Assembly (NCBI GenBank): GCA_958369755.1 | Contig: CATXJC010000040.1 | Coordinates: 1-17,532, forward strand | DNA length: 17,532 nucleotides | Direction of reading: 5' to 3' | Source of the DNA: an uncultured Prevotella sp. | GTDB taxonomy: Bacteria > Bacteroidota > Bacteroidia > Bacteroidales > Bacteroidaceae | Shown here: in pieces, positions 6,957 through 14,299 of the stretch | Position numbering within the stretch: the first letter of the stretch is position 1 | Layout of the letters: every line of letters starts with the position of its first letter | Translations under genes and position numbers: made by a program | Notes under the pieces: generated by a model | What the model was told of the DNA's origin: nothing | The model's database searches: none | The model's input: only the letters and a program-made list of their open reading frames with translations

Positions 6957-8003
6957 ATGAAAACAAAGATTGTAACTTTCGGAGAAATATTGCTTAGAAT
7001 ATCTAAGCCTGGTTATCAACGGTTATTCCAAGGTCACCGTATGTTCGGCAACTATGGTGGCAGCGAGGCAAATGCAGCCATCTCTCTGGCTCATTTGGGC
7101 GATAACGTGGAGTATGTAACCCGATTGCCATACGGCGAGATGGGTGAAGCTGCGCTGATGCATCTCAGGGAGTTTGGTTTGAATGTTTCTCATGTGGTGC
7201 GTGGTGGCGATCGCCTCGGTACCTATTACTTCGAGGAAGCTGTGGCGATGCGCAACTCCCGTGTAGTCTATGACCGCAAGAACTCTTCTTTCTATTCCTT
7301 GAAGCGTGGTATGGTGAAATGGAATCAGGTACTGGCAGATGCTGCCGTGTTCCATTGCTCAGGTATCACCTGTGCCATCAGCCGTGATGCGATGGAATCT
7401 ACCATGGATGCCATCAAGCTGGCGGTTGCTGATGGGCTGACCATCTCCTGCGATATCAACTATCGCAAGAATCTCTGGGGATACGGTCTGGAACCTCACG
7501 ATGTGCTCTTCCAGATGATGCAGTATAGCGACATCATCTTCGGTGATCAGAATGAGTGGGAGATAGCCAGTGGAGTGCCTCATATTCCTTTCGAGGCTTT
7601 GGATGAAAACTATGTAATAGACAGGGAGGCTTATCTGTCGTATTTCCGCAAGATGCACCGTCTCTTCCCTAAATGCAAGAAGATGGTAATGGCTGTAAGA
7701 AACCAGATTGCCAGCAGCCATCATACATTGAGCGGTCTGCTCTATGATACAGTAGAGGATCAGCTCTATACAGCGAGAATCTACGACATACAGCCTATCG
7801 TAGATCCGATGGGTGTAGGCGATGCCTTCATTGCTGCCTATATCCACGCTCACCAGAAGTGGGGCGATGAGAACCAGTATTGCCTGGATTTCTCTCTCTC
7901 GGCCAGTGCCATCAAGAATACGATTCCGGGCGATCAGAATCTGGTATCTGAAGAAGAAATCATCAGCAATATGACTTCTTCAGGAGGAAGAATCCAGCGA
8001 TAG
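6957..8003 (+). CDS. kdgK: PfkB-family sugar kinase, probably 2-dehydro-3-deoxygluconate kinase
   Basis: This 348-residue ribokinase-fold enzyme has N-terminal TFGEILLRISKPG and the sugar-binding GGSEANAAISLAHLG segment. SCDINYRKNLWG and DIIFGDQNEWE lie centrally, and the C-terminal PfkB signature DPMGVGDAF carries the catalytic Asp and anion hole. The FGE(I/L)LLR start, the NxR-type DINYRKNLW stretch and the ADP-site residues resemble KDG kinases, which phosphorylate 2-keto-3-deoxygluconate from uronate (pectin) breakdown. Other sugar substrates cannot be excluded. The frame is open to a TTG at 6948, but the ATG at 6957 fits the family better. The usual partner, KDPG aldolase (eda), is not adjacent. 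The gene stands alone between two hairpins. Confidence 0.8.
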   Translation: MKTKIVTFGEILLRISKPGYQRLFQGHRMFGNYGGSEANAAISLAHLGDNVEYVTRLPYGEMGEAALMHLREFGLNVSHVVRGGDRLGTYYFEEAVAMRNSRVVYDRKNSSFYSLKRGMVKWNQVLADAAVFHCSGITCAISRDAMESTMDAIKLAVADGLTISCDINYRKNLWGYGLEPHDVLFQMMQYSDIIFGDQNEWEIASGVPHIPFEALDENYVIDREAYLSYFRKMHRLFPKCKKMVMAVRNQIASSHHTLSGLLYDTVEDQLYTARIYDIQPIVDPMGVGDAFIAAYIHAHQKWGDENQYCLDFSLSASAIKNTIPGDQNLVSEEEIISNMTSSGGRIQR

Positions 8004-8045
8004 GAATACAACTAGATTACAATAGAACTATAAGATTCGTGTGAT

Positions 8046-8086
8046 AAGAATAAAGGGCAGTCCCAATCGGGCTGCCCTTTATTCTT
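8046..8086. terminator. Bidirectional terminator between the sugar kinase and LpxH-type gene
   Basis: A perfect 15-bp inverted repeat, AAGAATAAAGGGCAG (8046-8060) with CTGCCCTTTATTCTT (8072-8086), has an inner CCC/GGG extension (8062-8064 and 8069-8071). It lies between convergent genes and can terminate either one. Confidence 0.88.
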
Positions 8087-8101
8087 GTAGCTTATTGATT
8101 G

Positions 8102-8866
8102 TTATGGTTGGCTTTCGCCTTCCACATATTCTTCCATAAACATGTGTTCGCCATCGAATACGGCATAGGTGAACTGCCATATCCAGTCGCCCAGAATCAT
8201 CAGGCGGGTCTTCTTGCTCAGCATCAGGTCCAGCTCTATGTGGCGGTGTCCGAACATGAAGTAATCTATATCCTTGTGACTTTGCATATACTGTTTGGCA
8301 AAGCGTACCAGGAATTCCTTCTTTTCGCCCATATAAGGCTCCTCCTTGCCATCGGCACGTTTCAGGCGGCTATGCTTCGCCCAGTTCAGTCCCAGCGACA
8401 ATCCCCAGCGTGGATGTATGGCATTCAGCAGCCGTTGGCAGGTACGGTTGTGGAACATCGCCTTCAGGAACTTGAACTTCTTGTCCGGGTCACCCAGGCC
8501 GTCACCATGGGCAAGGAAGAACACCTTGTCGTAAATTTCCACGGTCTGTGGTTTATGGTGAACGATCAGTCCGCACTCTTCTTCCAGGTAGCCGTATGTC
8601 CATAAGTCGTGGTTGCCGGTGAAGAAATGTACTTCCACTCCCATATCCGTCAACTCCGAGAGCTTACCCAGGAATCGGGTGTAGCCTTTCGGTACCACAT
8701 ATTTATACTCGTTCCAGAAATCAAACATATCGCCCAGCAGATAGATGGCTGCAGCCTTGTGCTTGATGCTGTCGAGGAAACGTACGAGTCTGCGTTCCTG
8801 CATTCTGCCGTGTGGGATTGCCCACGAGCCGAGATGCGCATCAGAGAGGAAATATACATTTTTCAT
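8102..8866 (-). CDS. lpxH: UDP-2,3-diacylglucosamine diphosphatase, LpxH type
   Basis: This 254-residue calcineurin-like metallophosphoesterase is likely to cleave UDP-2,3-diacylglucosamine to lipid X during lipid A synthesis on the inner face of the cytoplasmic membrane. The dimetal site is complete: D9 and H11 in FLSDAHLG, D46 in LLGDMFDF (D49 nearby), N85-H86-D87 in TGNHD, H120 in LAHGDG, and H207/H209 in FGHRH. The length, the LLGDMFDFW motif and the insert with positively charged residues (about 140-185) fit LpxH better than generic phosphodiesterases. It is last in a leftward run, separated from the MIP18-type gene by 73 bp that are mostly a tandem repeat. The lipid A role is inferred from family resemblance. 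Confidence 0.85.
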   Translation of the reverse strand: MKNVYFLSDAHLGSWAIPHGRMQERRLVRFLDSIKHKAAAIYLLGDMFDFWNEYKYVVPKGYTRFLGKLSELTDMGVEVHFFTGNHDLWTYGYLEEECGLIVHHKPQTVEIYDKVFFLAHGDGLGDPDKKFKFLKAMFHNRTCQRLLNAIHPRWGLSLGLNWAKHSRLKRADGKEEPYMGEKKEFLVRFAKQYMQSHKDIDYFMFGHRHIELDLMLSKKTRLMILGDWIWQFTYAVFDGEHMFMEEYVEGESQP

Positions 8867-8880
8867 AAGCGATTCTTTTT

Positions 8881-8930
8881 AAGTGAAGAGTGAAGAATGA
8901 AGAGTGAAGAATGAAGAGTGAATAATTCAA
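8881..8930 (+). repeat. Modular 14-bp tandem repeat, three units
   Basis: AAGT is followed by three head-to-tail units of GAAGAGTGAAGAAT (8885-8898 and 8899-8912 exact; 8913-8926 with one change) and then TCAA. The same AAGT-(unit)n-TCAA layout with two units recurs at 13080-13115. It fills the gap between the MIP18-type and lpxH genes. The copies are directly contiguous with no unique spacers, so this is not a CRISPR array. Confidence 0.85.
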
Positions 8931-8939
8931 CGGTTTTGG

Positions 8940-9260
8940 CTATTCGAAACCTAGTTCTACACGGGCTTCCTCGCTCATCATACTCTGATCCCAGGCTGGT
9001 TCGAATACGAGGTTTACATTGGCAGACTTGACACCCTCTACGCTATCCACCTTGGTGCGCACATCCTCAAGGATGAAGTCGGCTGCAGGGCAGGATGGGG
9101 CAGTAAAGGTCATGTCAAGATCTACGGTAGCATCGTCTTTTACGTCTATCTTGTAAATCATACCCAGATCCCAGATATTCACAGGTATTTCAGGGTCGTA
9201 AACGGTCTTGAGTACATCTACGATCTTTTCTTCTATCTTTGTCTTTTCTTCTTGTGTCAT
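8940..9260 (-). CDS. MIP18/DUF59 family iron-sulfur cluster assembly factor
   Basis: This 106-residue protein matches the small SufT/PaaD-like MIP18 fold, whose members help build or deliver Fe-S clusters to cytoplasmic proteins. The family motif DPEIPVNIWDLGMIY occupies 22-36. MTFTAPSCPAADFILEDV (50-67) includes the conserved cysteine (C57) implicated in metal or cluster handling, and GVKSANVNLVFEPAWDQSMMSEEAR closes the domain. No suf or paa genes are in the window, so PaaD as a phenylacetate-pathway name is not supported. A consensus promoter stands just upstream, so the gene can be expressed independently of radC. Its transcript probably continues into lpxH. Confidence 0.88.
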   Translation of the reverse strand: MTQEEKTKIEEKIVDVLKTVYDPEIPVNIWDLGMIYKIDVKDDATVDLDMTFTAPSCPAADFILEDVRTKVDSVEGVKSANVNLVFEPAWDQSMMSEEARVELGFE

Positions 9261-9281
9261 AATAATCTTTGTTTTTGCCTA

Positions 9282-9312
9282 CAAAGATAATAATTATTGC
9301 AGACAAAACAAA
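9282..9312 (-). promoter_or_regulatory. Promoter of the MIP18-family gene
   Basis: On the minus strand TTTG (complement of 9309-9312), a 19-nt spacer and TATCTTTG (complement of 9282-9289) match the Bacteroidota consensus. The gene starts 21 nt after the -7 box. Confidence 0.85.
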
Positions 9313-9361
9313 AAGAAAAGCTGTTTTTTTCTTGCAGAAGGTCTAATATACCCCAAATAGA

Positions 9362-10051
9362 CTACAATTTACCTTTGTCGTGATATGAATAAAAGGCACC
9401 ATCGGTTATGATGACATGGTCCATAAAGAAGAGACGCATGATTTCGCAGGCTTTGGCAATCTTCTGGGTAAGTACATCATCGGCTTTGCTTGGCTGAGGA
9501 TTGTTGCTGGGATGATTGTGGCAGAAGGCGATAATGGTAGCGTTGTTGAGCACCGCTTCTTTGATGATGAGCCGGATGTCGGTTGCCGTTTCTGTAATGC
9601 CGCCTTTTGAGATGCAGCTCGCTTTGATGAGCTTGAAGTTCTGGTTCATCATCAGGAGCCATGCTTCCTCTGTGTCTAAATCCTGCATCTTCGGAAGCAT
9701 ATAGTTGTAGATGGCAAGGGATGAGCCTAAGTCGGGACGTGTGCCAATCTTATCGAGAGCACGGCGCTTGCCCAGTTCGCAGGCTGCAAGAATGGTGATG
9801 GCTTTGGCGGGTCCCATTCCTTTATATTGCGTCAGTTCTCTGATGGACTTCTTTCCTAGCTGGTTCAGGTTGTTGTCGCAATCCTTCAGAATGCGTTTCA
9901 TCAGGTCTACGGCACTTTCGTCTGTAGATCCCGAACCAATCAGAATACCTAAGAGCTCGGCATTGGATAAAGCTGAGGCACCCAAGCGCTCCAGTTTCTC
10001 GCGAGGCTTGTCTTCTTCTGCCCAATTGGCAATGGTTAGTTTCTCTGCCAT
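9362..10051 (-). CDS. radC: RadC family protein (JAB/MPN domain)
   Basis: The 229-residue product has the standard RadC arrangement. The N-terminal UPF0758 region has PREKLERLGASALSNAELL (16-34), a helix-hairpin-helix follows around TQYKGMGPAKAITILAACELGKR (74-96), and the C-terminal MPN metalloprotease-like domain carries H178-N-H180-P-S with D191 and Glu129 as the expected zinc and acid residues. The family was first linked to DNA repair, but that role is doubtful and the substrate is unknown. Length is normal and complete. It follows a glycosyltransferase gene on the same strand after 52 bp, with no consensus promoter between, so cotranscription is likely. An AT-only 8-bp inverted repeat (10052-10059 and 10072-10079) lies at its ribosome-binding region. 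Confidence 0.95.
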   Translation of the reverse strand: MAEKLTIANWAEEDKPREKLERLGASALSNAELLGILIGSGSTDESAVDLMKRILKDCDNNLNQLGKKSIRELTQYKGMGPAKAITILAACELGKRRALDKIGTRPDLGSSLAIYNYMLPKMQDLDTEEAWLLMMNQNFKLIKASCISKGGITETATDIRLIIKEAVLNNATIIAFCHNHPSNNPQPSKADDVLTQKIAKACEIMRLFFMDHVIITDGAFYSYHDKGKL

Positions 10052-10103
10052 AATAATAACTGATTAGTAGATTATTATTGGCTTCTCTTTTTGTGGGGAA
10101 GTC

Positions 10104-11162
10104 TTATTTGTAGAAAGTCTTGTTGTATGCGCTGAATTCGCTCTGCCCCAGTACGCATCTCTTCCACCATGCAGAAAGAAATCCGCATCCGTAACCCATC
10201 AGCTGTGTGAAGGCAGCGCGAATGCTCAGCAAGCCTATCTTCACGCTGTGATTCTCTCTGCTGCTGTCGATAAACAGTGCGATGGTATAGAGAATGATGC
10301 CGGCGAGGCCGATGCAGCCCAATGCTGCCATCGCATTGCCCAAGGTTGGGAATACGTGAACGGTGCCAAGCATGTATGGCAGGAAGCCGAAGAAGAGCAG
10401 AAGCAGCGTGCCTATTACACCCACGGTGAAGACCATAGGAAGGAGATGCACGAGTTTGAGACTCTCTGGATATTTCTTGTAGAGATTGATGCGGGCGATG
10501 CCACTGTTGTAGACCTGTCGCCAGAACTTGCGGAAGTCGGTGCGGCGCTTATGCCAAACCCATGCTTCAGGGAACAGACGGCAACGGCAGCCTGCCTTGA
10601 AGATACGGATAGAGAAATCAATGTCCTCACCAAAACGCATATTGGAAAAGCCATTCAACCTGAGATAAACATCTCTGCGGATGCCCATGTTGAATGAACG
10701 GGGATAGAACTTATCCATCTTCTTCTTTCCGCCACGGATACCACCGGTGGTAAAGAAAGAAGTCATGGAATAAGAAATGGCTTTCTGAGTATCTGTAAAT
10801 GATGAGTGTGCCTTGTCGGGACCGCCGAATGCATCGGCAGGTTCGCGGCTCAACTCATCACTTACAGCTTTCAGATAGCCCTCTGGCAAGACCACGTCGC
10901 TGTCGAGTATCAGTAGATACTCGCCCTTGGCACGCTCGGCACCATAGTTGCGACTCTGACCCGGACCAGAGTTCTCCTTATAGTAATAATGTATATCCAT
11001 CAGGTTTTCGTATCGCTTGCACACTTCCTTGCAGGGAGTCTGCGAGCCATCCTCTACGATGACAACCTCGAAGTCCTTCTCCGTCTGATGGGTAAGGCTC
11101 TCTAACAGTTCGTCCACTTCGTCAGGACGGTTGAATACTGGTACTATGATGGAATATTTCAT
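10104..11162 (-). CDS. Family 2 glycosyltransferase with C-terminal membrane segments
   Basis: This 352-residue GT-A fold enzyme starts MKYSIIVPVFNRPDEVDELL and has the nucleotide-sugar segment VVIVEDGS (33-40), SGPGQSRNYGAERAKGEYLLILDSDV with the metal-binding D87-S-D89, and the acceptor/catalytic FGEDIDFSIRIFKAG (E179-D180). The C-terminus carries hydrophobic segments at about 240-265 and 277-299, so the enzyme is probably anchored at the inner membrane. It should transfer a sugar from an activated donor to an envelope glycan or lipid carrier; donor and acceptor cannot be read from the sequence. It lies between efp and radC, not in a polysaccharide locus. The efp stop is 63 bp upstream and no terminator or consensus promoter is obvious between them. 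Confidence 0.9.
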   Translation of the reverse strand: MKYSIIVPVFNRPDEVDELLESLTHQTEKDFEVVIVEDGSQTPCKEVCKRYENLMDIHYYYKENSGPGQSRNYGAERAKGEYLLILDSDVVLPEGYLKAVSDELSREPADAFGGPDKAHSSFTDTQKAISYSMTSFFTTGGIRGGKKKMDKFYPRSFNMGIRRDVYLRLNGFSNMRFGEDIDFSIRIFKAGCRCRLFPEAWVWHKRRTDFRKFWRQVYNSGIARINLYKKYPESLKLVHLLPMVFTVGVIGTLLLLFFGFLPYMLGTVHVFPTLGNAMAALGCIGLAGIILYTIALFIDSSRENHSVKIGLLSIRAAFTQLMGYGCGFLSAWWKRCVLGQSEFSAYNKTFYK

Positions 11163-11225
11163 TCTTCTTACTATTAAGGGTTAAGTTTGCTCGATAAGAG
11201 CGTAATCTTCTTGTTGAAAGACGGA

Positions 11226-11792
11226 TTACTCGCTTACACGACCGAGGTAGCTACCGTCACGAGTATCAACCTGGATGGTCTCGCCCTCGTTAACGAACAG
11301 AGGAACACGAACCTCAGCACCAGTCTCGAGAGTAGCTGGCTTGGTAGCGTTGGTAGCAGTGTTACCCTTTACACCTGGCTCAGAGTGAGTGATCTTCAGG
11401 GTAGTCTTTGCTGGCATTTCAGCCAAGAGGATAGTACCGTCTGTAGTATCAGTAACAACCTCAACTACGTCACCCTCCTTCATGTACTGACCACCGGTAA
11501 CGTTCTCCTTAGCGATAGGCACCTGCTCGAAAGTCTCCTGGTTCATGAAGATGCAACCAGTAGCGTCCTCGTAGAGGTACTGGTAAGGACGGCGCTCAAC
11601 GCGAACATCCTCCAATTTGAAACCTACCTGGAATGTACGTTCCAATACACGACCGTCGGCAACATTCTTCAATTTTGTGTTCATTACGGTGTTACCTTTA
11701 CCTGGCTTTCTGTGCTGAAAGTCGATGCAAACCCATACTTTGCCATCCATGCGGATGCAAGTACCAATCTTAATTTCCTGTGAATTAATCAT
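11226..11792 (-). CDS. efp: EF-P, translation elongation factor P
   Basis: This 188-residue protein relieves ribosomes stalled at polyproline stretches. It has the three beta-barrel domains of EF-P: a KOW-like domain I with the tip loop HRKPGKGN (27-34), an OB domain around residues 65-128, and a C-terminal OB domain with GVKGNTATNATKPATLETGAEVRVPLFVNEGE and the closing DTRDGSYLGRV. Lys32 is at the tip position that is modified in lysine-type EF-Ps. Neither epmA/epmB nor earP is present here, so any modification is unknown. The gene is divergent from rpmH and has its own consensus promoter. Confidence 0.97.
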   Translation of the reverse strand: MINSQEIKIGTCIRMDGKVWVCIDFQHRKPGKGNTVMNTKLKNVADGRVLERTFQVGFKLEDVRVERRPYQYLYEDATGCIFMNQETFEQVPIAKENVTGGQYMKEGDVVEVVTDTTDGTILLAEMPAKTTLKITHSEPGVKGNTATNATKPATLETGAEVRVPLFVNEGETIQVDTRDGSYLGRVSE

Positions 11793-11838
11793 TTCTTGTT
11801 TATCTTGAATGTTATTACAATAATCTCAAAATCGAGTG

Positions 11839-11869
11839 CAAAGTTACGGCAAAAACATGAAAAATCAAA
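11839..11869 (-). promoter_or_regulatory. efp promoter
   Basis: On the minus strand TTTG (complement of 11866-11869), a 19-nt spacer and TAACTTTG (complement of 11839-11846) match the consensus. The leader to the ATG is about 40 nt. Confidence 0.85.
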
Positions 11870-11918
11870 GGAAATATCGAAAAAAACATAAATATTTAAG
11901 CTAAATTTGGTAGTTTTC

Positions 11919-11949
11919 TTGGTTATTTCAGAAAATATGCGTAATTTTG
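11919..11949 (+). promoter_or_regulatory. rpmH promoter
   Basis: TTGG (11919-11922) and TAATTTTG (11942-11949) are separated by 19 nt, a near match to TTTG-N19-TAnnTTTG. The rpmH ATG lies 64 nt after the -7 box. The promoter is divergent from that of efp, with roughly 50 bp between their -33 boxes. Confidence 0.75.
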
Positions 11950-12013
11950 CAGCCCAAAAAGGGCGTGTTTTGCACTTTTGTGAAGAATATTAATTAAAAA
12001 ATAAATAAGAAAA

Positions 12014-12169
12014 ATGAAAAGAACATTTCAGCCTCACAATCGTCGTCGCGTGAACAAGCATGGTTTCCGTGAGCGTATGGCAACAAAGAATGGTCGTCGC
12101 GTATTGGCTTCTCGCCGTGCTCATGGCCGCAAGAAGTTAACTGTTTCTGACGAGCACCACGGAAAGTAA
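12014..12169 (+). CDS. rpmH: 50S ribosomal protein L34
   Basis: This 51-residue very basic protein reads MKRTFQPHNRRRVNKHGF at its start and continues through RERMATKNGRRVLASRRAHGRKKL. This is the near-invariant L34 sequence, followed by a short C-terminal TVSDEHHGK. L34 is a small component of the large ribosomal subunit that binds 23S rRNA. The usual bacterial neighbours rnpA and dnaA are absent. Here it is divergent from efp, so two translation genes share one intergenic control region. A hairpin terminator follows 38 nt after the stop. Confidence 0.98.
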   Translation: MKRTFQPHNRRRVNKHGFRERMATKNGRRVLASRRAHGRKKLTVSDEHHGK

Positions 12170-12206
12170 TTTCCGATAGGGAAATTCGTCTATCGACGAT
12201 GACATT

Positions 12207-12245
12207 AAAAGCAGCAAGGAGAGATTCTTTGCTGCTTTTTGTGTT
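12207..12245 (+). terminator. Intrinsic terminator after rpmH
   Basis: An 11-bp stem, AAAAGCAGCAA (12207-12217) with TTGCTGCTTTT (12229-12239), can be extended inward by GGA/TCT with one wobble pair. The T-run inside the 3' arm and TGTGTTTTT downstream give a typical intrinsic terminator. Confidence 0.85.
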
Positions 12246-12293
12246 TTTATGACTTTTTATATTGTGATGAAACGCAAAAACTTGGCGTTTTAT

Positions 12294-12324
12294 TTTGTAT
12301 TGTCTTCGATTATTCCTATCTTTG
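12294..12324 (+). promoter_or_regulatory. Promoter of the PASTA-rluD-ddl cluster
   Basis: TTTG (12294-12297), a 19-nt spacer and TATCTTTG (12317-12324) are a perfect consensus match. The ATG of the PASTA protein follows only 16 nt later, so the leader is very short. The frame upstream of the ATG is therefore promoter, not coding. Confidence 0.88.
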
Positions 12325-12340
12325 CACCAAAAAAGAAAGA

Positions 12341-13075
12341 ATGACTTCATCTGAGTTTATAAATAAGTTTAAGAGTAAGTATCTCTGGGGCAACCTGGGC
12401 GCCATGTTCCTGGTGCTGGTTTTGCTCTGCGTCGGTGTCAAGTTCGGCATCGATATCTACACCCATCATGGTGAGGCCATCCGTGTGCCGGATATCAGAT
12501 ACAAGAATATCAATGATGCCACCCGCATCCTCGATGATGCCGGATTGGAAATAGTGGTTTCGGATACCGGATATGTCCGTTCGCTCCCTGCCGACTGTAT
12601 CCTGGAGCAGACGCCGGCGTTCGGAGAGGTGGTGAAGTCGGGGCATATCATCTATGTCACGATCAATTCTAACCATTCTCCTCGCATCACCATTCCTGAT
12701 GTCATCGACAACAGTTCTCTGAGAGAGGCGATGGCTAAGTTGACTGCCATGGGATTCAAGCTGGGTTCACCGGAATATATTCCAGGCGAGGAAGACTGGG
12801 TTTACGGTATTCTCGTTAAGGGCAGGCATGTGGTGGCTGGCGATAAGGTTTCTATCGATGATGTGCTCATCATTCAGGTAGGTAATGGTCAGCGCGACAC
12901 TACCGACTCCTTCGATATGGTGGATCCTGTCTATCACGAGAACGATGATGTGATGGAGGGAGAAGGTGATGGTACTGAAAGCACCGAAGATAACTTCGAG
13001 GTGGTTCCGGGAACTGAATCTACAGAAACAGCCCCTGCTACACACGAACACCAGCAGAAAGAGGTGGTGGAGTAG
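12341..13075 (+). CDS. Membrane-anchored two-PASTA-domain protein
   Basis: This 244-residue protein has a short cytoplasmic N-terminus (1-16), one membrane helix (about 17-38, LGAMFLVLVLLCVGVKFG), two PASTA-type repeats (about 44-110, starting IRVPDIRYKNINDATRILDDAGLEI; and about 115-182, starting ITIPDVIDNSSLREAMAKLTAMGFKL), and an acidic Ser/Thr/Glu-rich tail (186-244). PASTA domains bind peptidoglycan or muropeptides in other proteins. This one has neither a kinase nor a penicillin-binding domain, so its domains are presented alone in the periplasm. The ATG at 12341 is fixed by the promoter just upstream. It heads a likely operon with rluD and ddl, which fits a wall-related role, but the role is inferred. 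Confidence 0.88.
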   Translation: MTSSEFINKFKSKYLWGNLGAMFLVLVLLCVGVKFGIDIYTHHGEAIRVPDIRYKNINDATRILDDAGLEIVVSDTGYVRSLPADCILEQTPAFGEVVKSGHIIYVTINSNHSPRITIPDVIDNSSLREAMAKLTAMGFKLGSPEYIPGEEDWVYGILVKGRHVVAGDKVSIDDVLIIQVGNGQRDTTDSFDMVDPVYHENDDVMEGEGDGTESTEDNFEVVPGTESTETAPATHEHQQKEVVE

Positions 13076-13079
13076 GAGA

Positions 13080-13115
13080 AAGTGAAGAGTGAAGAACGAT
13101 GAGTGAAGAATTCAA
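13080..13115 (+). repeat. Second copy of the 14-bp modular repeat, two units
   Basis: AAGT (13080-13083) is followed by GAAGAGTGAAGAAC (13084-13097), GATGAGTGAAGAAT (13098-13111) and TCAA. The first 17 nt are identical to 8881-8897, and the layout equals the three-unit copy minus one unit. It sits between the PASTA and rluD genes. Confidence 0.85.
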
Positions 13116-13127
13116 TAGTAAGTACGA

Positions 13128-14294
13128 ATGATTTTTTTAGATTATATATATAATAAGGTATATGCTCCTGTAGAGGATGGCTTCGGGTTTGATGATGCAG
13201 GAGATTTGGATGAACTTGATGATGAACTCCAGATGGAGGGAGAGGGTGCTGCTCCGGCTGGCGAAGGAGGCGATGACCTCTACGAGCATTGGAAGGTGCA
13301 GGTGGATGCCAACCAGGATCCTGTCCGCATAGACAAGTATCTGGCTGATAAGATGGCTTACCAGAGCCGCAACCGCATTCAGCAGGCAGCTGATGCCGGA
13401 TTTATTCATGTAAACGGTAAACCGGTGAAGAGCAATTACAAGGTGCGCCCGAACGACATCGTTACGCTGATGCTCGACCGCCCTCGTCATGAAACAAGCA
13501 TCAAGCCGGAAGAAATCGACATCAATGTGGTTTATGAAGACGACCAGTTGATGGTGGTTAACAAAAAGGCAGGAATGGTGGTTCATCCGGGAGCCGGAAA
13601 CTTCCATGGCACCCTGATTCAGGCTGTGGCCTGGCACCTGCGCGATATGCCGGAGTTTGATGCCAACGACCCGGAAGTGGGTCTGGTCCATCGCATCGAC
13701 AAGGATACCAGCGGATTGCTCGTAGTAGCCAAGACTCCTACTGCCAAGACGGCATTGGGCAAGCAGTTCTTCAACAAGACTACCCATCGCAGTTACAATG
13801 CGCTGGTATGGGGTAATATCGTGGAGGATGAGGGACGCATCGAGGGCAATATCGGTCGTGATCCCAAGAATCGTCTCCGTATGAAGGTCTTTGACCCGGA
13901 TAGCGGTATTGGCAAGAGTGCAGTTACCCATTATAAGGTTTTGGAGCGCTTCGGCTATACCACCTTGGTACAGTGCATCTTGGAAACGGGCCGTACCCAT
14001 CAGATCCGTGCCCACATGAAGCAGATCGGTCATCCGCTCTTCATGGATGAGACCTATGGTGGTGCCGAGATCCTGAGAGGTCAGCGCAGCAGTGGTTACA
14101 AGGCTTTCATACAGAATTGCTTCAAGCTCTGCCCACGTCAGGCTCTCCATGCCAAGACCCTCGGCTTTGTTCATCCTACAACAAAGGCGCAGATGGACTT
14201 CGACAGTGAGTGGCCGGAAGATTTTAGACAATTAATAGAAAAGTGGCGCGGCTTCATCGCAGGCACCACAAAAGATACATTCAAAAATATTTAG
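13128..14294 (+). CDS. rluD: RluD-type 23S rRNA pseudouridine synthase
   Basis: This 388-residue RluA/RluD-family enzyme isomerises uridines in large-subunit rRNA. An S4 RNA-binding domain covers about 66-125 (RIDKYLADKMAYQSRNRIQQAADAGFIHVNG). The catalytic domain has HRIDKDTSGLLVVAK (188-202) with catalytic Asp191, a conserved RSYNALVWG and LETGRTHQIRAHM (286-298). The exact target uridines (RluD versus RluC/RluA) cannot be decided. The first 50 residues are acidic, low-complexity and unlike the family. The start is therefore uncertain: ATG 13128 is used, but the internal ATG encoding Met36 is possible. The ATG overlaps the stop of a 10-codon minicistron arising in the repeat. ddl begins 5 nt after the stop. 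Confidence 0.9.
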   Translation: MIFLDYIYNKVYAPVEDGFGFDDAGDLDELDDELQMEGEGAAPAGEGGDDLYEHWKVQVDANQDPVRIDKYLADKMAYQSRNRIQQAADAGFIHVNGKPVKSNYKVRPNDIVTLMLDRPRHETSIKPEEIDINVVYEDDQLMVVNKKAGMVVHPGAGNFHGTLIQAVAWHLRDMPEFDANDPEVGLVHRIDKDTSGLLVVAKTPTAKTALGKQFFNKTTHRSYNALVWGNIVEDEGRIEGNIGRDPKNRLRMKVFDPDSGIGKSAVTHYKVLERFGYTTLVQCILETGRTHQIRAHMKQIGHPLFMDETYGGAEILRGQRSSGYKAFIQNCFKLCPRQALHAKTLGFVHPTTKAQMDFDSEWPEDFRQLIEKWRGFIAGTTKDTFKNI

Positions 14295-14299
14295 AGATT

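Noticed and set aside
8881..8930. Possible CRISPR array
   Set aside because: The repeat units abut directly with no unique spacers, and no cas genes are near.
11202..11229. Hairpin GTAATC/GATTAC at the efp stop as a terminator
   Set aside because: It has only six pairs, a 16-nt loop and no T-run on the minus strand.
12239..12340. N-terminal extension of the PASTA protein
   Set aside because: The stretch contains the rpmH terminator tail and a perfect promoter, so it is not coding.
13137..14231. 364-codon open frame on the minus strand
   Set aside because: It is antisense to rluD, has no family motifs, and its length follows from the codon use of the real gene.
14243..14299. N-terminal extension of Ddl overlapping rluD
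   Set aside because: The extra residues are unlike Ddl; ATG 14300 gives the normal N-terminus just after the rluD stop.
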